Shown piece after piece: positions 18,229-25,700 of a stretch of DNA of 64,000 bases. How positions within the stretch are numbered: position 1 is the stretch's first letter; each line of letters opens with the position of its first letter. Source of the stretch: Kibdelosporangium philippinense (GTDB lineage Bacteria; Actinomycetota; Actinomycetes; Mycobacteriales; Pseudonocardiaceae); assembly GCF_021390435.2 (NCBI RefSeq), contig NZ_JAJVCN010000001.1:744001-808000 (forward strand), written 5' to 3'. The notes under the pieces were generated by a model that ran no database searches, was not told the origin of the DNA, and saw only the letters and a program-made list of their open reading frames with translations. The translations under genes were made by a program, and so were the position numbers.

Positions 18229-19293
18229 GTGAGCACGCCATACGGCGGCACCACGATGCTTGATCGCGTCCAGGAAGCTTTGGCCAAAGCGCGCGCGGAC
18301 TTGGCCGCGGCCAGCACATCCGCTGACTTGGCCGCGATCCGCCGCGAACAGCTGGGCAAATCGGGTGCGCTGCCCGCATTGCGCCGCGCGCTCGGCGGGA
18401 TGGACGTGGACACGCGCAAGACCGCGGGTGCCGCGCTGCACGCCGCCCAGCAGGACATCACGGCCGCGCTGGCTGAGAAGGAACGCGAACTGCTCGACGC
18501 CGAGCCCGCGCTGGCACACCCGTTCGACGTCACCGTCCCCGGGCTGTCTCCCAGCGGTGGTCGGCTGCACCCGACCACTCAGCTCGCCTACGACCTCAAC
18601 GACGCGTTCGCCGCGTTGAACTTCGAGGTGTACGAAGGTCCGGAGATCAGCTCGGAGCTGTTCGAGTTCGACCACATGAACTTCCCACCCGACCATCCGG
18701 CGCGGGAGAGCATGGACACCTACTGGCTGACCGGCACCGCCGACCAGCGCGGCGCGGAGCGGCTGTGTCTGCGGCCGCACCTCACCGGGGCCAGCATCCG
18801 CTACATGAGCGAGCACGAGCCGCCGTTCCGGTTTGTCTACCCCGGCCGGGTGTACCGCAACGAGAGCACCGACGCCCGGCACGAACGTGCGTTCTTCCAG
18901 TACGAAGTGCTGCTCGTCGACGAGGACGTCCCGCTGACGACGGGCAAGTTCCTGGTCGACACCATCCTCGACACCGTGTTCGGCACACCGGTGCTGACCC
19001 GCATGCGCACGGGCTTCTTCCCGTTCGTGGAACCCGGGTTCGAGGTCGACATGCAGTGCCAGGTGTGCGGCGGCAAGGGCTGCCGCACCTGCGGCCGGGT
19101 CGGGTGGATCGAGGTGATGCCCGGCGGCAGCCCGCACCCGAACGTGCTTCTGGCCGCCGGTCTCGACCCCGAGCGGTGGACCGGCTGCTACGTCAACGTC
19201 GGTCTCGACCGGCTGGTGATGATGCGCTACGGCATCGACGACGTCCGCCTCATGCACAGCGCCGACCTGCGCTTCCTCACCCAGTTCGCTTAG
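18229..19293 (+). CDS. pheS: phenylalanyl-tRNA synthetase alpha subunit, divergent accessory copy
   Basis: 354 residues. Class II synthetase catalytic subunit that activates Phe and, with PheT, charges tRNA-Phe. N-terminal coiled coil (about 1-85), then the catalytic domain with FVYPGRVYRNES (motif 2 entry), FFQYEV where housekeeping enzymes usually have FHQVEG, FFPFVEPGFEVDM, and motif 3 as VNVGLDRLVMMRYGI. Cys277, 280, 285 and 288 form a CxxC-x4-CxxC insert. Tyr321 aligns without gaps with E. coli PheS Ala294, the residue that sets Phe-pocket size. GTG 18229 follows GGGGAA; an ATG 27 bases later has no ribosome site. pheT follows after 9 bases. Debris upstream and an NRPS cluster downstream replace the usual rplT/argC neighbours, suggesting a second copy. 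Confidence 0.88.
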   Translation: MSTPYGGTTMLDRVQEALAKARADLAAASTSADLAAIRREQLGKSGALPALRRALGGMDVDTRKTAGAALHAAQQDITAALAEKERELLDAEPALAHPFDVTVPGLSPSGGRLHPTTQLAYDLNDAFAALNFEVYEGPEISSELFEFDHMNFPPDHPARESMDTYWLTGTADQRGAERLCLRPHLTGASIRYMSEHEPPFRFVYPGRVYRNESTDARHERAFFQYEVLLVDEDVPLTTGKFLVDTILDTVFGTPVLTRMRTGFFPFVEPGFEVDMQCQVCGGKGCRTCGRVGWIEVMPGGSPHPNVLLAAGLDPERWTGCYVNVGLDRLVMMRYGIDDVRLMHSADLRFLTQFA

Positions 19294-19302
19294 GAGACAC
19301 CG

Positions 19303-21351
19303 GTGAAGGTTTCCCTGGAGTGGCTCTCCGACTTCGTCGAGCTGCCCGCCGAATCGACCCCCGCGCGGCTCGCCCACGACCTGACCCTGAAGGCCGTCGA
19401 GGTCGATGGCTTCACCGAGGTCGACGGTGACGTCGTGCTGGAGATCGACAACAAGTCGCTGACCAACCGGCCCGACCTGTGGGGCCACTACGGCATCGCG
19501 CGCGAGTTCGCCGTCATCTACGACCGCCCGCTCGCGCCGCTGCCGACTTGCCCGCCAGCGCCGTCGGCGACACACATAGTCGGCACGCTCGACGCCGAGC
19601 TGTGCGGGCGCTTCTCGGCCACCGAGTTCACTGTGGACGGTTCGGTGCCGACGCCGGCCGTGGTGCGGGACCGGTTGGCACGCATCGGAGAGCAGAGCAT
19701 CAACCTCTGCGTCGACCTCAGCAACTACGTCATGTTCACCGTCGGCCAGCCCACCCACGTCTACGACGCCGACCGCGTGCGGCTCCCGCTTTCAGCGGAC
19801 TTCGCCGAGCGGCCTGGGGTGCTGGAGTTGCTGGTCGGTCGCACGATCGACGTGATAACAGGCATGCCGGTCATCCGGGATGCGGACGGCGTGGTGGCGG
19901 CCGCTGGCGTGATGGGTGGTGCGTCCTCGGCGGTGTCGGGGTCGTCCCAGCGGTTCGTGCTGGAAGCGGCGGCTTTCCGTGCCGGGCAAGTTCGGCGCTC
20001 GGTGCAGCGGCTCGGGCTGCGCACCGAGGCTTCGGCGCGCTACGAGAAGGAACTGGACACGCAGCGGGTGGACGACGCTGTCGGGTTGTTCCTTGACCTG
20101 CTTGTCACCGCCGCCCCCGACGCGCGGATCACCGCCGCCCAGGACGTCGTCGTCCGGCCGACCGAGCGCCAGCGGATCGACGTCGGCCTGCCGTTCCTGG
20201 CGCGCCGCATCGGAACCCGGTTGCCGGACAAGGAGATCCTGGCGATCCTCGGCGCGCTTGGCTTCGAGTGCCAGATATCCGAGGATGTTCTGTCCGTGGT
20301 GGCCCCGACGTGGCGTTCGACGGGGGATGTGTCGCTGCCGCACGACATTGTCGAGGAGATCGCGCGGATACACGGCTATGACCGGCTGCCCGCGGTTCGG
20401 CCCACAGTGGCTCTGAACCCGGTGCGCTCGCTCAACCGCAAGCCGCTCGGCCGCTCGGTACGCGAACAGCTGGCCGGGCGCGGTGGGCTCACCGAGGTGT
20501 TGACCTATCCGTGGTCGGCTGATCACCTGCTCGCCGTATGCGGGTTGGACAAGGCCGCTACCGTACGGATCGACGGTGCTCCTGCGCCTGACCGAGACTC
20601 ACTGCGCCCATCCCTGGTGCCGAATCTGCTGGAGGCGGTCGCGGACAACCTCCGCTACCGCAAGGAATTCGGGGTGTTCGAGGTCGGCGAGGTCTTCTCC
20701 GGCGCCGAACGCGTGCTGTACGACAGCAGCGGGGAATCGCTGCCCGGGCAGACGACCGCGCTCGGCATCGCATTGGCGGGAACGGATGGCGTCACGCTGT
20801 TCCGGCGGGTCAAGGGCCTGCTGGAGATGCTGTACAGGCATTGTCACGTTATAGAGCTAACACTTTCGGGTGAACCGGACGAGGCGTGGGCGGACCCGTC
20901 CGCGCGCCTGGCCGTGAGCGCGGGCGGCGTCCCGGTCGGGGCGCTCGGGCTGGTGCGACCGCGGGTGTGCCGGGCGGCAGGGATCGAGGAGACCCTGGTC
21001 GCCTGCGCTGAGCTGCGTCTTGCCGGGCTGTCCGCGCACCGGTCAAGAGACAATCGGTACGCGGCGCTGCCCGAGCTGCCTGAGTCCGACTTCGACCTGT
21101 CGGTCGTGGTCGCTGACTCGGTGCCGTGGCAGACCGTCGAAGCCGTTGTGTTGCAGGGACACGAACTGGTCAGTGCCGTGTCGTACATCGGGGAGTACAA
21201 CGGTTCGTGGGTGCCGAGCGGGCACCGGTCGCTCACCCTGCGGGTCATCTTGCGGCCGCGCGGGACCACGCTCACCGCGGCGGACATCGGCGTCGCCCGT
21301 GCGCAAGTGCTCGAAGCGCTGGCCGAGCAGACGGGTGCGCGCCTGCGGTGA
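19303..21351 (+). CDS. pheT: phenylalanyl-tRNA synthetase beta subunit, short form lacking the EMAP domain
   Basis: 682 residues, against roughly 800-840 for typical bacterial PheT. It begins normally (MKVSLEWLSDFVEL), but where about 110 residues of EMAP/Trbp111-like tRNA-binding domain should follow it goes straight into VVLEIDNKSLTNRPDLWGH. The rest is complete: B3/B4 region (to about 235) with LEAAAFRAGQVRRS, B5 region (about 265-345) ending DIVEEIARIHGYDRLP, core catalytic-like domain with SLRPSLVPNLLEAVADNLRYR, and the C-terminal ferredoxin-like anticodon-binding domain from about 590 (LPELPESDFDLSVVV). Probably functional as a heterotetramer with the adjacent PheS. Loss of the EMAP domain fits a specialised or transferred enzyme. 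Confidence 0.88.
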   Translation: MKVSLEWLSDFVELPAESTPARLAHDLTLKAVEVDGFTEVDGDVVLEIDNKSLTNRPDLWGHYGIAREFAVIYDRPLAPLPTCPPAPSATHIVGTLDAELCGRFSATEFTVDGSVPTPAVVRDRLARIGEQSINLCVDLSNYVMFTVGQPTHVYDADRVRLPLSADFAERPGVLELLVGRTIDVITGMPVIRDADGVVAAAGVMGGASSAVSGSSQRFVLEAAAFRAGQVRRSVQRLGLRTEASARYEKELDTQRVDDAVGLFLDLLVTAAPDARITAAQDVVVRPTERQRIDVGLPFLARRIGTRLPDKEILAILGALGFECQISEDVLSVVAPTWRSTGDVSLPHDIVEEIARIHGYDRLPAVRPTVALNPVRSLNRKPLGRSVREQLAGRGGLTEVLTYPWSADHLLAVCGLDKAATVRIDGAPAPDRDSLRPSLVPNLLEAVADNLRYRKEFGVFEVGEVFSGAERVLYDSSGESLPGQTTALGIALAGTDGVTLFRRVKGLLEMLYRHCHVIELTLSGEPDEAWADPSARLAVSAGGVPVGALGLVRPRVCRAAGIEETLVACAELRLAGLSAHRSRDNRYAALPELPESDFDLSVVVADSVPWQTVEAVVLQGHELVSAVSYIGEYNGSWVPSGHRSLTLRVILRPRGTTLTAADIGVARAQVLEALAEQTGARLR

Positions 21352-21636
21352 CGGGATTGCGCGCAGGTCATGTCCGCTGACCAGAACAGCGAAATGAACA
21401 ATTTACAAAAAAGTTCTGTCTGACCCGGTGAATGCAGTCACTGTTTTGGTTCTGGAAGTATGTGTGGCTGGCTCACGTTTTAGTTTCACGTTCAACCGAT
21501 AACGTGCCGGTTGATGCAAGCCGGTGTTTTATAAGGCGCCACCCGCTTGGAGTCTATCGACACTGATGGATCATTGTGCTAACTTCCGGTCATCGCCACA
21601 GTTAAGGTGGTAGTGTGGTGACTGCAGCAAGTGAAA

Positions 21637-21649
21637 CAAAGTCACTTTG
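21637..21649. promoter_or_regulatory. candidate operator palindrome
   Basis: CAAAGTCACTTTG is a perfect palindrome with 6-bp arms around one base, 418 bases before the first cluster gene. A second way of pairing, AAGTGA/TCACTT (21629-21647), overlaps it. The symmetry suits a dimeric repressor. Confidence 0.35.
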
Positions 21650-21765
21650 AGGGGAGTGGCAACGGCTGGGGAGAAGCAGAGTTGCGTGTGCAACCAGGCT
21701 TATCGGGGGCTGGGGATCATAGGATGATATTGGTCGTCTGACCGCTGCCGCAGCGCTGCCGTAAT

Positions 21766-21781
21766 ACAACCGTCAGGTTGT
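21766..21781. promoter_or_regulatory. candidate operator inverted repeat
   Basis: ACAACC-GTCA-GGTTGT, perfect 6-bp arms with a 4-base spacer, in the AT-richer part of the gap before the cluster. No T run follows, so it is not a terminator. Confidence 0.35.
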
Positions 21782-22066
21782 GTTGCTGTGACGCGGGGCG
21801 CTGTTTCGGCATGCGCGGTGCGTGAGCAGTGTCGCTCGCGCGCCGGAATGCGTCATGCATTCGCGATTCCTCGCGTCGTAAATCGTCGATAAGAGCCGTG
21901 GTGTACCGGTGCCGCACATTCGGTATCGCCGGCGGCCTTATTTGGCGTGCATAGGGAACGATTTAGCGGGAGCTGATGACTGCGCGGGCCGCAGTCTGCT
22001 TCCGCTGGATAAATCTGCCCGCAATTGGCGGTGGATGTCGCAATTCGACGGTATGTTGGAGGACGG

Positions 22067-22768
22067 GTGAACATCTTTCTGTCGGGCCGCGGTGCCTTCG
22101 CGGTCCAGATGGCCGAGGCATTCGGCGAGGCCGGGCATTCCATTGTCGGCGTCGCGTCGCCCCGGACGAGGAAAGGGCACACCGACGACGAGAACGCATT
22201 GTCCTGGGACCGCGTGCGCGCGTGGGCCTATCCACGCCAGGTGGCCTGGACGGACGCCGCCGAACTGCGTGCCATGCACATACCCGACAAGACCGAAGTG
22301 ATCGTCGCGGCCCATTCGCACGCGTTCATCGGCCGCAAGACCAGGGCGAAAGCGTCGGTCGCCGCGATCGGCTACCACCCGAGCCTGCTGCCGCTGCACC
22401 GTGGCCGCGACGCGATCCGCTGGACGATCCGCGACGGCGACCGGGTGACCGGCGGCACCGTCTACCACCTCAGCGAGCGCACGGACGGCGGTCCGATCGC
22501 CGCCCAGGAACACGTACTCGTCCCGCGCAAGGCCACCGCGGAGAGCCTGTGGCGGGAGCACCTCGCCCCGCTCGGCGTACGACTGCTGCTGCGGGTGGTC
22601 GACGACCTGGCCTCCGGCAGGCGCGTCGAGGTCGAACAGGACGAGTCGCTGGCCACGTGGGAGCCGTCGCTGGACTCGGCCCCGCTGTTCAAGCCCGAGC
22701 TGATCGAGCTCCCCTCCGCGAGCTCCGAGCCGGTGATCGGGGACCGGTGGGCGCTGATCGACCACTGA
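22067..22768 (+). CDS. formyltransferase of the methionyl-tRNA formyltransferase fold
   Basis: 233 residues. Should transfer a formyl group from N10-formyl-tetrahydrofolate to an amine, probably on the peptide precursor or a precursor amino acid. Family signs: VNIFLSGRGAFA at the start, IGYHPSLLPLHRGRDAI with the catalytic HxSLLP motif (His104), and a downstream RTDGGPIAAQ aspartate loop. The C-terminal tRNA-binding domain of methionyl-tRNA formyltransferase is absent, arguing for a small-molecule or carrier-bound substrate. GTG 22067 follows GGAGGA. It is the first gene of the cluster; 68 bases separate it from the oxygenase gene. Confidence 0.82.
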   Translation: MNIFLSGRGAFAVQMAEAFGEAGHSIVGVASPRTRKGHTDDENALSWDRVRAWAYPRQVAWTDAAELRAMHIPDKTEVIVAAHSHAFIGRKTRAKASVAAIGYHPSLLPLHRGRDAIRWTIRDGDRVTGGTVYHLSERTDGGPIAAQEHVLVPRKATAESLWREHLAPLGVRLLLRVVDDLASGRRVEVEQDESLATWEPSLDSAPLFKPELIELPSASSEPVIGDRWALIDH

Positions 22769-22836
22769 CCGCGCTGAGACCACCTCCCCCTCGGACCGGC
22801 CGCACATCCATGAGATCTGGTGAAAGGGAAGGCAAG

Positions 22837-23631
22837 ATGTCGATCGATTCCAAGCTCGCGACCGTCAGCGCGCTCGACGCCGAGGTGCTCACCGCCTTGT
22901 TCGCGGGCACCTACATCGCGGTTCGCGTGCCGAACTTCTACGACGCGCAGTACTGCAAGAACCTGGTCGAGCCGCTGTACGAGAAGATCGACAACGATGC
23001 CGCGACGGGCGGCATCTACGAGAGCGACATCGACTCGTTCTGGAACGTCATGAACGACGAGACCCGGCGCGAGCGGTACCTCGACGCGGCCCTGCCCGTC
23101 CAGCAGCGGCTGCGGACGATGAGCGCGCCCTACCCGTCGCCGGTGGACCAGTTACGGCTTGCCCTCGACGAGGCGTGGCCCGGTGGCGCGACGCTGATGA
23201 CGATGGCCGAGCGCAAGATGCCCTTCGGCATCACGCGGCTGTGGCGCAGCGGCAAGGAGGCGCTGCCGCACCAGGACCTGCTGTGGCGCGAGGTCGACCC
23301 GGACCGGTTGTCGGTCAAGCTGATCGGCCAGCTCGGCGTCAACATCTACCTCGACACCGCCGACGAGGGCGGCGAGCTGGAGACGTGGGACCGGTACATC
23401 ACCGACACGGAGTACGAGCCGCTGCGGGAGACCTACCCGGGCAGCTACGGCTACTCGCGGGACCTGCTGCCCGCTGAGTCACTGCTGATCTCGCCGGAGG
23501 TCGGCGACCTGGTCATGGTCAACACCACCAGGGCACACGCCGTCCGCAAGATCACCACGGGCAGGCGGATGACCGTGTCCGGATTCGTCGGCAACGCCGG
23601 CACCGACCAGCCGCTGCGCTGCTGGAGCTGA
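22837..23631 (+). CDS. 2-oxoglutarate/Fe(II)-dependent oxygenase
   Basis: 264 residues. The facial triad is readable: His145 and Asp147 in LPHQDLLW, distal His234 in TTRAHAVRK, and Arg243/Arg244 in TGRRMTVSGF to bind 2-oxoglutarate. Because the HxD aspartate is present, hydroxylation or desaturation is more likely than halogenation (halogenases have HxG). A strong AAGGGAAGG precedes ATG 22837. The likely substrate is a free or carrier-bound amino acid of this pathway. Ten bases separate it from the aminotransferase gene. Confidence 0.78.
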   Translation: MSIDSKLATVSALDAEVLTALFAGTYIAVRVPNFYDAQYCKNLVEPLYEKIDNDAATGGIYESDIDSFWNVMNDETRRERYLDAALPVQQRLRTMSAPYPSPVDQLRLALDEAWPGGATLMTMAERKMPFGITRLWRSGKEALPHQDLLWREVDPDRLSVKLIGQLGVNIYLDTADEGGELETWDRYITDTEYEPLRETYPGSYGYSRDLLPAESLLISPEVGDLVMVNTTRAHAVRKITTGRRMTVSGFVGNAGTDQPLRCWS

Positions 23632-23640
23632 GGGAAGACC

Positions 23641-24729
23641 ATGACGATCGCGCACACCTCGTCCGAGCTGTCCCCTGAGCTGCTGAACAGGCTCGACGCC
23701 ATCGAGCTGACCGACCCGCTGGGGTTCAGCAAGGTGATGGCACCGGTCATGGCCGTCGCGTACTACCGCGACGGTGCGTGGGAGACGCCGCGCCTGACCG
23801 GTCTCGAGCCGATGGATCTGTGGCCGCACACCCAGGCCCTGCACTACGGCCAGGCCCTGTTCGAGGGCATGAAGGCCTACCGCAACCTCGGTGACGCGGT
23901 CCCAGGCGCGTCCGCGCTGCTGTTCCGCCCGTTCGAGCACGCGCGGCGGATGAACCGCACCGCGCTGCGGCTGGGGATGCCCGAACTGCCCGAGCAGGTC
24001 TACGTCGAGACGCTGGAGCGGCTGGTCTCCGCTGTGGACAAGCTGGTGCCCAACCGGCAGGGCCAGTCGCTGTACCTGCGGCCGACCATGTTCGGCGCGA
24101 CCGCGGACCTGTCCGTCGTGCCGTCGACCGAGTTCTGCTTCGTCGTGCTGGCCACTCCGTCCGACGCGTTCTTCACCGCGCCCATCTCGGCGTGGATCGA
24201 GCGGCTGTTCAGCCGGGCAGGGCCGGGCGGCACCGGCAACGTGAAGGCGGCGGGCAACTACGCGGCCAGCTTCGCCGCCGCGGCCAAGCTCGGCGAGAAA
24301 GGCTTCCACCAGCTGCTGTGGCTTGACGCGGCGACGCACACGCAGCTCGAGGAGTTCACCGCGATGAACGTGTTCGTCCGCCGGGGCGACCGCCTGCTGA
24401 CCCCGCCGCTGTCGGACACGATCCTCGCCGGCATCACCCGCGACAGCCTGCTGCGGCTGGGACCGACGCTGGGCCTGGACATGCGCGAGGAGCCGGTCGC
24501 CGTCGACGAGGTGATCGACGCGGTCCGCTCGGGCGAGGAAGTGGAGCTGTTCGGCTGCGGCACGGGTGCGGTGGTGGCCCCGGTCGAGCTGCTCGGCGAC
24601 GACTCCGGCCTGCGGCTGCCGCTGCCCGGCCGGGAGGTCGCCAGCAGGCTGCGCCAGCACATGCTCGACCTGCAGCACGGCCTGATCCCCGGCCCGGAGG
24701 GCTGGCAGTGGCCGGTCCCCAAGTCCTGA
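23641..24729 (+). CDS. branched-chain-type aminotransferase (class IV)
   Basis: 362-residue fold-type IV PLP enzyme, full length for the BCAT family. Landmarks: HYGQALFEGMKAYR, YLRPTMFGATADL, the PLP lysine (Lys202) in TGNVKAAGNYAASF, EEFTAMNVFV and LGLDMREEPV. BCATs interconvert amino acids with 2-keto acids. In this cluster a plausible role is to make the 2-keto acid used by the ligase-KR protein, or to make a nonproteinogenic amino acid. The chromosome should have another ilvE for primary metabolism. The overlap with the DNA just before the MbtH gene indicates one transcript. Confidence 0.87.
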   Translation: MTIAHTSSELSPELLNRLDAIELTDPLGFSKVMAPVMAVAYYRDGAWETPRLTGLEPMDLWPHTQALHYGQALFEGMKAYRNLGDAVPGASALLFRPFEHARRMNRTALRLGMPELPEQVYVETLERLVSAVDKLVPNRQGQSLYLRPTMFGATADLSVVPSTEFCFVVLATPSDAFFTAPISAWIERLFSRAGPGGTGNVKAAGNYAASFAAAAKLGEKGFHQLLWLDAATHTQLEEFTAMNVFVRRGDRLLTPPLSDTILAGITRDSLLRLGPTLGLDMREEPVAVDEVIDAVRSGEEVELFGCGTGAVVAPVELLGDDSGLRLPLPGREVASRLRQHMLDLQHGLIPGPEGWQWPVPKS

Positions 24730-24764
24730 CCGGACGTACCCGACACAGTTTGGACACACCAGCG

Positions 24765-24956
24765 ATGAGTGAGCAGTCGTACGTCGTCGTGGTCAACGAC
24801 GAGGAGCAGTACTCGATCTGGCCAGCGCACCGGGATCTGCCCGCCGGGTGGTCCACCCGCAACGGCCCGGCGGACCGCGAGTCGTGCCTGGCCTACATCC
24901 AGGAGTACTGGGTCGACATGCGGCCGCGCAGCCTTCGCGACCGGGCTGCGTCGTGA
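24765..24956 (+). CDS. MbtH-like protein
   Basis: 63 residues with the whole family signature: VVVNDEEQYSIWP, PAGWSTRNGPADRESCLAYI and a terminal YWVDMRPRSLR. MbtH-like proteins bind NRPS adenylation domains and raise their solubility and activity, so this one should serve one or more of the three adenylation domains here. Its stop overlaps the GTG of the thioesterase gene. Confidence 0.96.
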   Translation: MSEQSYVVVVNDEEQYSIWPAHRDLPAGWSTRNGPADRESCLAYIQEYWVDMRPRSLRDRAAS

Positions 24957-25657
24957 TCCTGTTCTGCGTGCCGTACGCGGGCGGTGGCAAGGAGGTCTTC
25001 GACGGCGTCGACGACCTCCTCGGCCCTGGTGTGCAGGTCCGCGTGGCGGACCTGCCCGGCCGCGGCGCCCGCTACGGCGAACCGCTCGACCAGGACATGC
25101 CGGCGCTGGTCGAGCGGCTGGCGGAGCAGACGGAACAGTTCGCGGGCGAACCGTACGCGCTGTTCGGCTACAGCTTCGGCGCCGTGGTCGCGTACGCGCT
25201 CGCCGTCGAGCTGGAGGGGCGGGGGCACGCGCCACGCAGGCTGTTCGCGGGCGCGGCCCGTGCGCCGCACCTCGGTCAGGGCGACCCGGTGCTGCACGAG
25301 ATGTCCGACGCCGAGCTGGTCGAGGAGCTGCACAACTTCGAGGGCACGACCTACGAGGTGCTCTCCAGCCCGGAACTGATGTCGGTCTACCTGCCGATCA
25401 TCCGCGCCGACTCGCGGGTGATGGAGACCTACCAGCCCGCACCGCACCAGCTGAGCTGCCCGGTGACGGCGTTCGGCGGCACCAGCGACCACCGCGTTGC
25501 CGTCGCCGACCTGGCCGCCTGGATGCACCTGGGCAGCCAGGGCAGCGAGACGCGCGTGTACGAGGGCGGGCATTTCGTCCTGCACTCGCGGCGCGCACGG
25601 CTCTGGCGCGCGGTGCGCGCGGACCTGCAACTCGACGCGGTCACCACGGTGGCCTGA
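24953..25657 (+). CDS. type II thioesterase
   Basis: 234-residue alpha/beta hydrolase that clears wrongly primed carrier domains. Starts VILFCVPYAGGGKEVF as in GrsT/RifR-type enzymes, has the nucleophile Ser74 in GYSFGA, and the catalytic histidine in YEGGHFVL near the C-terminus. GTG 24953 overlaps the MbtH stop. In contrast to the C-terminal TE of the NRPS at 37105-41028, this one keeps serine as nucleophile. Confidence 0.92.
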   Translation: MILFCVPYAGGGKEVFDGVDDLLGPGVQVRVADLPGRGARYGEPLDQDMPALVERLAEQTEQFAGEPYALFGYSFGAVVAYALAVELEGRGHAPRRLFAGAARAPHLGQGDPVLHEMSDAELVEELHNFEGTTYEVLSSPELMSVYLPIIRADSRVMETYQPAPHQLSCPVTAFGGTSDHRVAVADLAAWMHLGSQGSETRVYEGGHFVLHSRRARLWRAVRADLQLDAVTTVA

Positions 25658-25700
25658 CCGAACTCCCTGCCTGACCACGAGGAACCCGAGGAACCGCGCG

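Larger units (their letters stand above)
21352..22066. other. 715-bp intergenic region upstream of the NRPS-PKS operon
   Basis: The longest clean gap near the cluster and noticeably more AT-rich than the flanking genes, so it should hold the main promoter of the biosynthetic operon. No gene is supported. Two palindromes (annotated separately) are candidate operators. A weaker pair, CAGAAC/GTTCTG (21382-21418), lies just after pheT and could be part of its 3' end. I cannot fix a -35/-10 pair with adequate spacing. Confidence 0.6.

Noticed and set aside
18229-21351. pheST as the ordinary housekeeping genes with the cluster inserted beside them
   Set aside because: The canonical neighbours are absent on both sides, PheT is short, PheS is divergent and the pair lies between the tRNA-Val repeats. 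I cannot exclude it without the rest of the genome, so a genome search is decisive.
21656-21727. A possible 23-residue peptide with two cysteines upstream of the cluster (GTG after GAGGGG)
   Set aside because: The ribosome-site spacing of one base is too short, and a competing frame (TTG near 21680) is equally plausible. Nothing supports translation.
22837-23631. The 2OG oxygenase as a halogenase
   Set aside because: The iron-binding aspartate of HxD is present (His145, Asp147); SyrB2-type halogenases have Gly or Ala there.
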